Below are positions 12,084-22,485 of a stretch of DNA of 64,000 nucleotides, piece by piece; the first letter of the stretch is position 1; every line of letters begins with the position of its first letter. The DNA is from Cycas panzhihuaensis. Lineage: Eukaryota; Cycadophyta. The notes below the pieces were generated by a model, which did not search any database, was not told the DNA's origin, and saw only the letters and a program-made list of their open reading frames with translations. The stretch lies in assembly GCA_023213395.1 (NCBI GenBank), contig CM041465.1, positions 211,551,741-211,615,740 on the forward strand. Reading direction: 5' to 3'. A program made the translations under genes and the position numbers.

Positions 12084-12239
12084 CCAAAGAGATACTTTAA
12101 AGCTCGATGTGGATATATCACTTGTGAATTCCCTTCACCAATGCCAAGCCCTATTGGAATTGCCAACGGTGTGGCTTCAATTGATGGACAATAGACTCTA
12201 AAGTACCCTCACACCACTATAATCATGTTATGAAGTATG

Positions 12240-12765
12240 ATGTTCAGATTCTAAAATTTGGGGGGGGGTCGGGGGGGACAGATATAAATTACTCTAAATA
12301 TTAGAAGCTAACAATAGAGCCTTGGAGGATACAAGTTGTGACTTTGAACCAATGAGTGCACATCTAAGACCATCTTTTAAACATAGCAGAGTTGATAAAG
12401 GTGAAGCCATCAAAGAAGAATCATCCTCTCCACCTTCAATTGTCAAAGGCAAAACCATGGTAGAAGGACCATCTTCCTTAGGTACATCAACATCCTCCTC
12501 ACAAAATAATCATTTTAATGAACAAGATGAGAACCTAGAAGTTGAGGAAATGAGGACTTCATTCCCAACTCAAGGATCTCGAGAAGCCTGCGAACTCAAT
12601 AAGGACATACCACCAGATGAGGTGGGCAAAACTGGCACTCGAAGTGCCCATAGAGCAAGGATGCAGGAATTATTATATACTAAGCTTGAACTAATAGAAC
12701 TGCATGTTACTCTTAACGAAGAGCCTCTAACATACCAAGAAGTTGTAAAACATACAGTTTAAAGA
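12240..12765 (+). pseudogene. B linker before RT and scar of the protease-integrase deletion
   Basis: A clean 147-codon frame (12322-12762) corresponds to the serine- and charge-rich linker between integrase and RT: MSAHLRPSFKHSRVDKGEA, then EVEEMRTSFPTQGSREAC and LNEEPLTYQE. The same linker is present in C at 22480-22020, where integrase precedes it. In B only about 240 bases separate it from the gag zinc knuckle, with a G-rich run at 12261-12278 just before. So protease and integrase have been lost between about 12083 and 12260. Confidence 0.8.
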
Positions 12766-13530
12766 AATGCTATGAATGAAGAGTACCGATCTCTTATCAA
12801 GAACAGTATATAGGAGCTCATTGATCTACCACTAGGCAGAAAGGTAGTTCAAAATAAATGTGTGTTTAAAAACAAATATAGATTAGATGGTACCCTTGAA
12901 AAACACAAGGCGAGGTTGGTAGCTAAAGGATTTACCTAAAGGGAAGGCATTGACTACACTGAAGTTTTTGCACCTACAACCAAGTGGCCTACAATTAGAA
13001 CTCTTGTGGCCTTGGCTGCTCAATAGGGTTGGAAAACCCACCAACTCGATATTAAGACTGTATTTCTTAATGAAGATCTTGAAGAAAAAATTTACATGGC
13101 TCAGCGAGAAGGATATGAGATCGAAGGTCAAGAGCATAAAGTTTGCAGGCTCAGAAAGTCCTTCTACGGCCTTAAACAAGCCCCTTGTGCTTAGTTTACT
13201 AAGTTGTATGAAAGAATGAGGCAACTTAGATACGAGGTTTGTGACTACCAAGATATTGATGTAACATTGTTCATTAAGCACCATAAGGATAAAGTCACTT
13301 ATCTCATAATCTTTATGGATGTCATGCTCATAACGGGTAATAGTGAATAGGTAATAAGCTAGCTGAAAAAGGACCTTAGCAAAATGTTCAAATTATCTGA
13401 CCTTGCTTTGATGAAATATTACTTGGGAATTTAAATAATATAAAAGAATGGAAAAATTTTCCTCTCCCAAGAAAAATACATCAATGATCTTCTAACCAAG
13501 TTTCAATTAGAAGATGCTTGACCAGTGATG
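12766..13530 (+). pseudogene. B reverse transcriptase (broken, active site changed)
   Basis: Copia RT on the + strand: RNAMNEEYRSLIKNS, KVVQNKCVFKNKYRLDGT, EKHKARLVAKGFT, then IDYTEVFAP, HQLDIKTVFLNEDLEEK and the FYGLKQAP signature at 13165-13188. The catalytic loop at 13312-13323 reads FMDV, where the family has [FY]-x-D-D, so the second catalytic Asp is Val. Stops replace Trp, Gln and Gln codons (for example after GFT and in AAQ*GW). A lone downstream LMKYYLGI segment marks the end of the palm. Primer use and domain order are typical; the enzyme is dead twice over. Confidence 0.9.
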
Positions 13531-13699
13531 TTACCTATGGACCCTAATACCAAACTCTCAACTGAATGTAACACTAGGGAGAAATACGCAATACTCTATA
13601 GGAAACTTGTAGGTAGTCTTATCTACACTACCAATACAAGGCCAGATATTACACACTCTGTCAGCATTCTTGCTCATTACATGACAAATCCTAAGTAGA

Positions 13700-14223
13700 A
13701 TCATTGGTAGGCAACAGTGTAAGTGTTGAGATACCTTAAGACGACCAACAAATATGGTCTGTTATATGAACTTCATTCAAACTTTAAGATTTCTATATAT
13801 ATAGACTTAGACTTTATAGGAGATAAAGATATTGTAAGATCTACGTTTGGGTATGTAAGATTTCTTGAAACAACACCAATATCATGGAGATCTAGACAGC
13901 AAAAGATAGTTGTAGATTCAACTAACGAAGCTGAATACATTGTTACTTCTGAGACCAACAAGGAGGTGATATGACTTAGAAAATTATTGGAAACATTGAA
14001 TATCACCAAAACAAGTCCTACCAGTCTTCATGTGGATAATCAATCAGCAATCTACATGGCAAAAAATCATGTATTTCATGATCATACCAAACACATAAGT
14101 ACGAAAGTCCACAGGATTAGAGAATTTATTCATGACGGCATAATTCAACTGGAATACTGCCCAACAGCATATCAAGTGGACGATATCTTCATCAAACTGC
14201 TACAAAAGGTGAAGTTTGAATAG
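13700..14223 (+). pseudogene. B RNase H (copia type)
   Basis: Follows RT in the usual copia order. The frame 13723-13974 reads YGLLYELHSNFKISIYIDLD with the first acidic site as D-L-D, ISWRSRQQKIVVDST (the SWRSKKQ signature), and STNEAEYIV with the catalytic E. After one stop the frame 13987-14223 reads LHVDNQSAIYMAKN (third acidic site, V-D-N-Q-S), HDHTKHI, and DDIFIKLL, the end of the polyprotein. All four catalytic acidic positions can still be recognised; this is the best preserved domain of B. Confidence 0.92.
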
Positions 14224-14701
14224 TTCTGAAGGTAGCTCAGTCGTGGGGCCTTCATCTTTAATTAATCAATAAAAATGGCAATAGGATCATCATACTCTAT
14301 TCTCTTTATAAAAATCCCTTATGGACATGGAAGAATAAGAGTAAGTGTATGCTCTATCCTATTTATGAAAACCCCATGTGGGCATGGAAGGATAAGGGTT
14401 ATACTAGTTTTAGAAAATTAAAACCTGTGAAAACCCAAAAGGGCATAGGGGATGACCAAATGATATATGGAGACTTAGCAGATTAAGCTGGACATCTAAG
14501 CTGCTTGGTTATCAGGCTACATCAAAGACCCACCTTAACCATTTTTATTTATAAAAGGGGCTATAGATCTTAGAAAGTCTGTGGGTTTTTATTCCCCATG
14601 AGGGGTTTCCTAAAAAAGTGTCATTTAGAATTTCAATATAATAATGAGGCTCAAATGAAGACCTCATAGAATAGATTTTCTCAAAAATGACTTTCCACCA
14701 T
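14224..14701 (+). other. B 3' untranslated region
   Basis: About 480 bases between the end of RNase H and the polypurine tract, without a frame. It is shared with C (inverted at 20097-20520), including a decayed pair of short repeats near 14305-14345 and 14360-14400. Confidence 0.75.
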
Positions 14702-14713
14702 TAAGGGAGGGAT
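14702..14713 (+). other. Polypurine tract of B
   Basis: TAAGGGAGGGAT directly before the TG of the 3' LTR, the plus-strand primer site. Confidence 0.85.
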
Positions 14714-15025
14714 TGAAAGAGGTTAATGTATCAAGGTCATTTGTGTAGATTAATTATATGACTTTAGGATATATTTATTAGCATTAGTTTCTTAATGAAA
14801 TGCACTTTATGTGCATTTAGATGTAATTTCATGTTTATGTCATTAGGCGGGAAAATCCTAACCCTAATGCTCACTGTCAATAATAAAAGGTGAAATCTCA
14901 AGGAGGGATTTATTATTCATTCTCACCTCCAAGCTTGCTCTCATATCTTGTTTCATATCTTTTTCATTCTCCATTGCCATTGTATGCATGTGAGTGATTT
15001 ATTCCCTAGATCCATCCTTCCTTCA
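14714..15025 (+). repeat. 3' LTR of B (312 bp)
   Basis: TGAAAGAGG to CTTCCTTCA; pairs with the 5' LTR without indels over nearly all its length. Followed by GCCTA, the right target duplication, after which D integrase resumes. Confidence 0.92.
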
Positions 15026-15700
15026 GCCTAAGGGTAGTAAGGGGATAAGGTTTTATGAGAGATTTTAAATTTCTCATAAACCTCATCCATTTCTTTATTA
15101 TAAAATGGGGTCCTATTATTTGTGACTAAGATGTCAAGGATTCTAAGTCTACAAATGATATGTTAGAAAATAAAGTTGGTGATAGTCTTTCTCATCATAA
15201 GGGAAAGGGGAATTGCCTTATCCCACTTCATAAAGTATTATATTGTGGTTAGAATAAGCTTATGTTGGGCCAAAGATGGGGGCATTATATCCCCAACGAG
15301 ATTGATAACCCATTAGGAGAATGGCCATGGTAACATTATGGTATGTAACACTTTAGAAGGTTAGTGAATGATGTTGCAGTGCTCTTGACACTTCCAACAC
15401 CATTGCACATAATCATGAACATCTTTATTCAATGTAGGCTAATAGAATCCCATGTGTAAGATCCTTTAAGCCATGGATTAGCCTCCAAAATGGCATCCAT
15501 AAATGCTATCATGGCACTCGTAGAGGACTTGGTTTGTTTTATTAGAATTGACATATTTGACAAGGATTCCTTTAAAAGATCTCTTATACAACATGTCCTC
15601 TATGAGGAAGTATTGCCAAATAGTTTCCCTCATATGTAACTTTACCTTCTCCCTTACATCTTGAGGGTACTTTTGTTGGGTCAAATATAGGATAATGTCA
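15026..15700 (-). pseudogene. D integrase, N-terminal part and core start (left of B removed)
   Basis: On the - strand the frame 15684-15478 reads VREKVKLHMRETIWQYFLIE, DMLYKRSF and YECHDSIYGCHFGG, the gypsy integrase zinc-binding module (H-x-x-x-x-x-x-G-x-H pattern; a Cys-pair part lies near 15390-15460). Past the stop at 15478 come the core pieces VTNNRTPFYNKE (second catalytic Asp position D-x-G now N) and YEKFKISHKTLSPYYP. The core is then cut by element B at 15025 and continues at 8732. Integrase here would act on the element cDNA ends; stops make it inactive. Confidence 0.87.
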
Positions 15701-15779
15701 CCATACCATGTGTCATTAATCGACCTTTTTCCTTTAGTTTAGTTGAGAGTAAAGATAATTTCGTCTAATAAAGAGTCAT

Positions 15780-16160
15780 CTATTGGGATATTGGAAGAGT
15801 TTAGAAGGGGTGCATGAGCAAGTTACTTAGAAACCACCATTTCTTTCCTATAGATTTTTAGTTGATAATTTTGAGGTTGTACTCTTGTAGGAGGATGGTC
15901 CTTTTTCTAGTTCACCCTATCAAATCTAACCTCGTCATGAGATAACAAAGTAGGTCTAATTAGATGATGCCTTAATTTGTTAATGGTGAATACTAAGGCC
16001 AGACATTCCTTCTTAGTGGGGGAATAGTTAACTTTCACTACAATGAGTGTCTGACTTATGAAATAGATGACTCTTTTAATTTTTAAGTCATCGTCTTAGC
16101 TGAGCATAATGCGATGGACTCTTCTGTTACTGACATGTATAGGATAAATGGTTGGTCAAA
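15780..16160 (-). pseudogene. D RNase H (gypsy type, broken)
   Basis: Located between RT and integrase as expected. Recognised mainly from the - strand segment KECLALVFTINKLRHHLIRP near 15945-16005, equivalent to the E-x-x-x-L-A-L-V-W-A-x-x-x-L-R-x-Y helix, and LSHDEVRFDR after it. Stops are frequent and the acidic residues are mostly lost, so the borders are approximate. Confidence 0.7.
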
Positions 16161-16189
16161 CATAGGCAGGGTCAAAATGGGAGTAGAGA

Positions 16190-17000
16190 TGAGAGCCTAT
16201 TTGAGTTCTTAAAAGGCCTCTTAGGTTTTGGGGGACCAAATGAATGGGGTTCCCTACTTTAAGAGGTTTGTTAGTGGCTTTGCATTCAAAGTGAAGTCTG
16301 CCAAGAATCTTCTTAGTTATCCAAGCCTTCTCAAAAGTGGCTTGATTTACTTTTGGATTTTTGGTGGATGCATCTCTATTATGGCTTTAACCTTATTAAG
16401 ATTAACTTGGATCCCTTGTTGTGATACTTAAAATCCCAATAGATTTTTAGTCATGATGATGAACACATATTTAAGTGGGTTAAGGCTAACATGATATTTC
16501 TGACATCTAAGGAAGATCTTCCTTAAGCCAGTGGGGTGGTTGACTCTCTTACATGAGAGACCCATCAAGTCATCCATGAAGATCTTAAAGATTCTATTAA
16601 TAAGGTCATCGAAGATGAAATGTCTAGCTCATTGGTAAGTGATGCAATCATTTTTTAGGCTAAAGGGTATCTCCATATAGGCAAATGTCCCCAGGGAGTA
16701 GTGAGGGCTATTTTGTGATGGTTCTTAGGTGAGATTTAAATTTGATTATATCCCAAGAAACCATCCATGAAGGATATGACCTCAAATCAAGCGATCTATC
16801 AATGATCCGTCGATAAATGGGAGTAGAAAATTATCTTTAGGGCAGGTATTATTTATGTCACTAAAGTCTATATAAATACAAGTTATCCCATTCTTTTTGT
16901 CAACTAGCATGATGTTAGATACCCACTTTGGGTAATCTATAGATGTAATAAGGCTGGTACTATATAGCTTTGCCACTTCTATTTTCATAGTGGCTACTAG
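16190..17000 (-). pseudogene. D reverse transcriptase (gypsy/Tat type)
   Basis: The - strand frame 16988-16782 reads EVAKLYSTSLITSIDYPKWV, SNIMLVDKKNG, ITCIYIDFSDINNTCPKDNF and LPFID, matching RT blocks 1-3 of Tat-type gypsy elements (Y-P-x-W-L-A-N; D-[FY]-x-D-L-N-x-x-x-P-K-D). The catalytic loop FMDD lies at 16569-16580 followed by LMGLS, so both Asp residues are kept. LVGWDPS- and GWITK-like thumb pieces lie near 16290-16430. Upstream on the - strand (17336-17124) is the conserved linker with KVPPYFKEGNVLYVG. Stops and shifts abolish function. Confidence 0.9.
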
Positions 17001-17049
17001 TTTTAGATATAAAGGCCTTTATTTTTGTCAGATGGATCTAGCTCTAAGG

Positions 17050-17345
17050 ATGGTTTTTAAGATGTGAGTGACAATATCAGGGTTAATCCCCTTCACTCCT
17101 ATGTAATCCCATACAAATACATCTCAAATCTCATGCAGGAGCTTTGTATACTCCCTAACTTCATGGGGGCAGTACTTAGTGCCAATCTCGATGATCTTAT
17201 CTAAAACAAGGATAATATCCCTTGTTGCTCCAACATATAAAACATTCCCCTCTTTGAAATAAGGAGGGACCTTATTTATTTGGGGATCAGGAGAAATGTC
17301 AATCATATTGGGGTTGGCTAGGGGGAGACTAGACAAGGCATTTCT
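17050..17345 (-). pseudogene. D protease-RT linker
   Basis: The frame 17336-17124 reads MIDISPDPQINKVPPYFKEG and ends YCPHEVREYTKLLHEI, corresponding to the segment before gypsy RT that ends in an F-x-W-x-x-E-D motif; the latter is seen as VFVWDYIGVKG just left of 17124. The related element E has an equivalent SHFKEGNV stretch at 33060-32990. Confidence 0.75.
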
Positions 17346-18369
17346 AAAACCCTAATTTTTGATGATTTAAAGATAGATTGGGGGATGAGCCTACCAAGTG
17401 TTTGATTAGGGCTTTGTCATTCTTAAAGCAATCTACTCTATAAATGGTCTTACTCATAAGAGGTAGAGGTAGGCTTGGTTGTAATAAGAACTCATATTAG
17501 TTTATTATCTACTCTATAAAATGAGTGGACTCCTCACACGAGTTTGAGTGAAGTGACAAAATTAACTAGTTCCCCATTATAAAGAAGGGAGTCTCTTAGG
17601 GGTAGGGGTCACATATAATCAACTCATTGTGGGAGAAAATAGACTTAGAGTCCTTGTCTAATCCACACATGAAAGGGGCCTTGTTTGGCATAATGGTTGG
17701 GGCCACAAGAGTAGAGCAACTCCCCATATATCAAATCATGTTAATGGTTTAAGGTGGGAGGGGTATGACTGAGGAAGGATTAGCTTTAAGGAGGTAGACT
17801 CATTAGTGACATACTAAGGAATTTCTCCTTAGAAAGTAGACTAAATAGGGAGAGGAGGAACATGCCTATTAGGCATGGGCATCATAAGATCGTTACTAGG
17901 TTAGTCTAGGTGTCTGTTGTATAGCAGTTGAGAAACATGGTGAGCTAACCAAGTTCACAACAAAGGGGATTCTTGATAAGAGGGAGGTTGGGAAGAGTAT
18001 GCTTGTGTACTCTCATTGAAATTGGGTTAGAATTGGGAAGGGCCCATAGTATAAGGGTTTAGGTCGAAACGAGGAGGAGCATCTCCATGAGACACCACTC
18101 TTTAGGTGGTGGTAATGAAAGCCACCTACCATGGGGGTGACTCAAATACCTCATCCTTTAACTTGGGATCACTTAACACAACTAGATAACCATAATTGTG
18201 TATGCTTATACGAGTGAAATACACTAAGCTTAGTTGAGGAAAGGAGGGATCTTTCCCTTAGTAGGGTTATTCTTCATTAAAGGAGGTAGTTATGGATGGG
18301 TTAAGGGGTTTCTCATCCCCATCCATAATGATGAATATGGATTGATAAGTTGAGAGAGAGGTCTAAGAG
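17346..18369 (-). other. D pol spacer without recognised domain
   Basis: About 1 kb between the protease end and the RT linker. The - strand has short proline- and serine-rich open stretches but no domain I can name. Such a variable spacer is usual in large Tat elements. Confidence 0.5.
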
Positions 18370-18840
18370 GGAGGAGGCTCACAAGGCACAACTCAAACTT
18401 GTCCCTCATGGACAAACTTGAGTTGCCCCTATAATAAGGAGTAGACTGTTCCTATTTGGTTCAACTAAGGTCGGCCTAAAACGAGGTTGTAGTTAATATC
18501 AATGTCTAAGATGACAACATTAGTAGAGACGATCTTATACTTAAGAGTGAGGAGTAAGATTACTATCCCTAAAGGTGTCTCCTCACTCTTATTATTCCCT
18601 TAACATTTCTAAGGGATAGGCTTAAGAGCCTCAATACTTAATCTTTTAAGCATTTTGAATGGGTATTTTGTTCACTAAGGAACTATTGTCCATAATGGTC
18701 CTCTTCAAAGTGAACTTAGACATCTGAATCATAATGGTAAAGGGATAGTACCAGTGATATTGTCTCTCACAAATAAGTGGTGGATCATGTGGATTGAAAG
18801 AGATAAGGGGAGAGCCATAAGATATTGTGGCCATGGCATA
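18370..18840 (-). pseudogene. D aspartic protease (broken)
   Basis: The - strand frame 18834-18646 reads ISFNPHDPPL, then KFTLKRTIMDNSSLVNKIPI, where DNSS stands for the catalytic D-[TGN]-G-S; Gly is Ser here. After stops come YNL- and LGRP-like residues (near 18480-18500) and LKFVHEGQV near 18400, the family's conserved exit (R-P-W-[IL]...LKF). The protease would cut the gag-pol polyprotein. Position between gag and RT agrees. E has the same domain at 34577-34281 with DEGSS. Confidence 0.82.
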
Positions 18841-19421
18841 GATGGTTGCATCCTTTTATCTAAGGGCCTCTAACAGTAGATCTCATTGGTTAGGACAACT
18901 ATACAAAATGTCCACCATAGTCATTCCTATAGATATATTGTAGAGCTTCATAATAATGGAGAAGGTCTTACCCTTACTTATGGGTTAGGGAAGAGCTCGT
19001 CTAAAGTTGTATCATCTTGGTTAGACTAGTATGGTCTTCAAAACTACTAGGATCTCAATAGAGGAGGTCTCCAAGGAGGGTTGTTGGGATGCAGAGGCCT
19101 CCCCAACCTCCTTTATTACTTGAGAATGAGTCAGAGGATGGACTTAAGTGGTCTCCAACATGTGTATGATTCATTTTCCCTTAGCATCAGGGCACGGGGA
19201 TGAGTTTTAAGCCATAAGGATCTAGAGAGAGGAGAAATTAACTAGGGTTTTACCCTTTGATTGATCGAATAAAGGGGCAGGTAGGTTCCCCTTCCTTTAG
19301 GGATGGAGGTGCCCCTTACCTCATTGATTTTAAGGTTATGGTGGTTGTTGAGGAGCATCATGGTTGAGGAAGGGATCTTAGTGAATGGGTTAGTCTAAAT
19401 TTAGCTTGGAAGTGGACTAGG
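18841..19421 (-). pseudogene. D gag-protease junction region
   Basis: Decayed - strand coding-like DNA between the duplicated segment and the protease. No named domain is visible; the zinc knuckle expected here is not recognisable. Called on position only. Confidence 0.45.
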
Positions 19422-19769
19422 AAGGGGGATCCCTTAGTAGGACAAGGTAGAGATATTGAGTCCAACATTGAGCATCATCGTAGGCACACTGGCCATGAAC
19501 GTAATACCATCTCTCCTCAAAAGAGGATTTTGGCCTCTTTTCTTATGAAGGTTTGTGATCCTCTTTTGTTGATTATATAGTTTGGGCAGTCTAGTAGACC
19601 AACCTATAACTATATAAATGAGCTTATGGCTTAGTAGGGACTTAAGAGGGTTAGAGCTTCAAATCCTTAAGTTCTTATTTAAAAGAATGGATGATGGAGA
19701 TAAATAAATCCATAGTCTTATCAAGAGTGCCAACATAGGACTTTGATGATGGTTGTTGTACCCTTTGGT
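19422..19769 (-). repeat. 348-bp tandem duplication in D, unit 1
   Basis: Begins AAGGGGGATCCC and is repeated at 42445-42793 on the far side of element C, roughly 85-90% identical by eye. Without C the two units would be head-to-tail, with the same AAGGGGGATCCC at both starts. On the - strand both units carry the same open frame (for example LDKTMD, RLPKLYNQ, TFMAS-like), so the duplication lies inside gag or the gag-protease junction. Confidence 0.85.
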
Positions 19770-19772
19770 AAG

Positions 19773-19777
19773 GGGGA
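19773..19777. other. Left target-site duplication of C (GGGGA)
   Basis: Identical to 42445-42449, directly outside both C LTRs. Confidence 0.9.
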
Positions 19778-20083
19778 TGTTGGGTGAAGGATCTAATTAC
19801 CACACTCCACTATACTAAAGAAATGGCACATAATAAGAGCAAAATAAAGAGAACAAGATTGAGAGAAAAAATGAGAGGTGAGAATTATGACTCTCCCTTT
19901 CACATTCAACCTTATATATTAGAGGATATACATTATGGTTTCCAAAGGAGGTTTTTGCCTAATGACATGATCCTGAAATTATGCTTAAATATAAATGAAA
20001 TTACATTTAATTATGTGACTTATCTAACCTAAAGCTACCTTCATATAATTAATCTAATGACCTTGATGCATTAACATCCATCA
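19778..20083 (-). repeat. 3' LTR of C (306 bp)
   Basis: On the - strand it runs from TGATGGATGTTAATGC to TTCACCCAACA. It pairs with 42143-42444 and differs by about 36 positions plus one 4-base indel. Confidence 0.92.
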
Positions 20084-20096
20084 ATTCCCCCCTTAA
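20084..20096 (-). other. Polypurine tract of C
   Basis: TTAAGGGGGGAAT on the - strand, directly before the TG of the 3' LTR. Confidence 0.85.
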
Positions 20097-20525
20097 TGAT
20101 AAAAGGTCATTATGATAAAATCTATTCTATGAGGTCTTCATTTTGAGCCTCATTATTACATTAATTCTTTTATGGGAAAACCCTTATGGGGAATAAAAAC
20201 CCACAAACATTCTAAGATCTATAGCCCCTTAAATCAAAATGACTAAGGTGGCTCTTGATGTAGCCTAATAACTAAGCAACTTAAATATGTATCTTGATCT
20301 ATTGAGTTTCTATATACCATTTAGTCATCCTCCATGCCCTTTTAGGTTTTTATAGGTTTCGATTTTCCAAGACTAGTGCAACCCTTATCCTTCTGTGCCT
20401 ATAAGGAGTTTTCATAAATAAGATAGAGCAGAGAATTACTCTTATTATTTTGTACCTACAAGAAGTTTTCATGAATGAAATAGAGTATGATGATCCTATT
20501 GTCATCTCCTCCAATCAGTCAGAGA
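20097..20525 (-). other. C 3' untranslated region
   Basis: About 430 bases between RNase H and the polypurine tract, homologous to 14224-14701 of B in reverse. No frame is seen. Confidence 0.75.
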
Positions 20526-20529
20526 TGGA

Positions 20530-21060
20530 GGCCCAAAGGCTAAGCTACCTACGAAATTATTCAAACTTCACCTTTTATAGTAGCTTGGTGAAGATATCAA
20601 CCACTTAATCTAATATGGGACAATACTCTAGTTTAATTATTCCATCATGAACTAATTCTCAAATCCTATAGACTTTCGTACTTATGGGTTAGGTACAATT
20701 ATGAAATACAAGGTTTTTTGCCATGTGAATTGCTGATTAATTATCCACACAAAGGCTAATAGGACTTGTTTGGGTGATACTCAATGTTTCCAATAATTTC
20801 CTAAGCCATATAACCTCCTTAATGGTCTTAAAAGTAGCAATGTATTCAACCTCAGTAATTGAATTAGCAACTATCTTCTATCATCTAGATCTCCATGATA
20901 TTAGTGTTATTTTAAGAAACATTACATACCCAGACATGGATCTCCCTATGTCTTTATCTCTAACAAAGTCTGAGTCTGTGTATGCATATAATTTAAACTC
21001 TAAAATTAGGTTCATATAGTAGAACATATTTGCTGGTCATCTTAAAGTACCTCAACACTC
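20530..21060 (-). pseudogene. C RNase H (copia type, heavily broken)
   Basis: Aligns with the B domain. On the - strand it begins with VLRYFKMTSKYVLLYEPN (about 21060-21000), then repeated frameshifts through the middle, and ends LVHDGIIKLEYCP and VVDIFTKLL (about 20640-20560), the copia polyprotein C-terminus. The acidic residues are largely lost. A + strand frame at 20774-21019 is a shadow of it. Confidence 0.82.
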
Positions 21061-21289
21061 ACATTGCTACCTACTAGTGATTCTGCTTAGGACTTTTTAT
21101 ATAACGAGAATGAATACCGATAGAGTGTGTAATATCAGGTCTTATATTAGTAGTATAGATGAGACTACTTACAAGTTACCTATAAATTATTTTATCTACC
21201 TCTTGATTATTGTCATCAGCTATCAGTTTGACATTGGGTTCCATTGGAGTGGCTATAGTTCAAGCACCTTCTAACTAAAACTTTGTTAG

Positions 21290-22160
21290 AAGATCGTTGA
21301 TGTACTTTTCTTAAGAAAAAAAGATTTTGCCATCTTTCTAAGTGAATTCAATCCCCAAGTAGTATTTCATCAACCTAAGGTCAGATAATTTAAACATTTT
21401 AATTAAGTTATTCATTAGCTGGTTGATTGCTTGATGATTGTTCCCCGCTATAAGCCTATCATCCATAAAGATTAAGAGATAAATGAATTTATCTTTTTGG
21501 TGTTTGATGAATAGTGTCGCATCAATATCTTAGTAGTTATAAACTTCATATCCATGTTGCCTCATTATTTTTGACAACTTGGTGAACCAAGCACAAGGGG
21601 ATTATTTAAGGCTGTATAAAGACTTTTTGAGCTTGCACACCTTATGCTCTAGACCAGCAATCTCAAATCCTTCAGGTTGAGTCATGTAGATTTCTTCTTC
21701 AAGATCACCATTGAGAAATGTAGTTTTTACATCGAGCTTATGAATCTTTCAGTCTTGTTGAGTTGTTAAGGCCATAAGAGTTATTATTATGGGCCACTTG
21801 GTTGTATGTGCAAAGATTTTAGTGTAGTTGATGCCTTTCCTTTATGTGAATTTGTTTGCTACCAAACTTGCCTTATGTTTTTCAAGGGTGTTATCCAATT
21901 TATATTTATTTTTGTACACCCATTTATTTTGAACTACCTTTCTTCTAAGTGGTAGGTCAATGAGCTTCCATCTACTATTTTTTATAAGAGATTGATACTC
22001 TTCATTCATGGCATTCCTCCAAGCTATGTATTTTATAGCTTCTTGGTACGAGAAGGGCTCTTCATTAAGAGCAAGATGTAGTTCTACTGGTTCTAACTCA
22101 ATGAAAAGTGATTCCTGCATCTTAGCTCTATGAGCACTTTGAATGCTAATTTTGCCCACC
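21290..22160 (-). pseudogene. C reverse transcriptase (catalytic loop kept)
   Basis: The - strand frame 22159-21842 runs without a stop: LNEEPFSYQEAIKYIAWRNA, EEYQSLIKNSRWKLIDLP, VVQNKWVYKNKYKLDNT. Beyond it are [20 protein letters not shown] and [16 protein letters not shown], then a decayed form of the Y-G-L-K-Q-[AS]-P box. The active site at 21458-21469 reads FMDD, both Asp present, unlike FMDV in B. SDLRLMKYYLGIEF follows. Stops replace Gln and Trp codons. Normal copia order and length. Confidence 0.92.
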
Positions 22161-22485
22161 TCATTAGGTCACATATTCTTATTTAGCTGGCAAGCTTCAC
22201 AAGAACCTCAAGTTGGAAATGAGGTCTTCATTTCTTCAACTACATGGTCTTTATTTGGATCCTGAAAAGGATCATTTTTTATATTTGTTGACAAGGATAT
22301 TAACGCATTTGGAGAGCATGGTCTGTCTTCCACTGCTTTGCCTTTGTCAACTCTGCTATTCTTGAATGGTGGTGCATGATGTGCACTCATTGGTTTAGAG
22401 TCATAACTATTATCCTCCGTAGCTCTATTGTTAGATTCTAATAGTTTAAGTAATACTTGAGTGTCTACCCCCCCCTAAATTTTAG
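22161..22485 (-). pseudogene. C integrase-RT linker
   Basis: The frame 22390-22208 reads MSAHHAPPFKNSRVDKGKAV, then VVEEMKTSFPT; colinear with the B linker at 12352-12580. Serine- and charge-rich, without a fold of its own. A run of C bases (22471-22476) matches the G run before the B linker. Confidence 0.8.

Larger units (their letters stand above)
8733..15025 (+). mobile_element. Element B: deleted Ty1/copia retrotransposon, + strand, inside D integrase
   Basis: A 6293-bp copia element with two 312-bp LTRs that differ at about 22 positions (about 93% identical by my count), mostly transitions, making it the youngest insertion datable here. It has a tRNA-Met primer site, a 1.9-kb leader, gag with a zinc knuckle, then RT and RNase H, a polypurine tract and the 3' LTR. 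Protease and integrase are missing: the zinc-knuckle region (11890-12083) passes within about 240 bases to the variable linker that precedes RT (12322 on). Element C is a relative from the same family group and keeps both domains. B is therefore a non-autonomous deletion derivative, now also broken by stops. Confidence 0.92.

Noticed and set aside
12883-13284. 133-codon - strand frame
   Set aside because: Shadow of the B reverse transcriptase on the + strand, which shows full family motifs.
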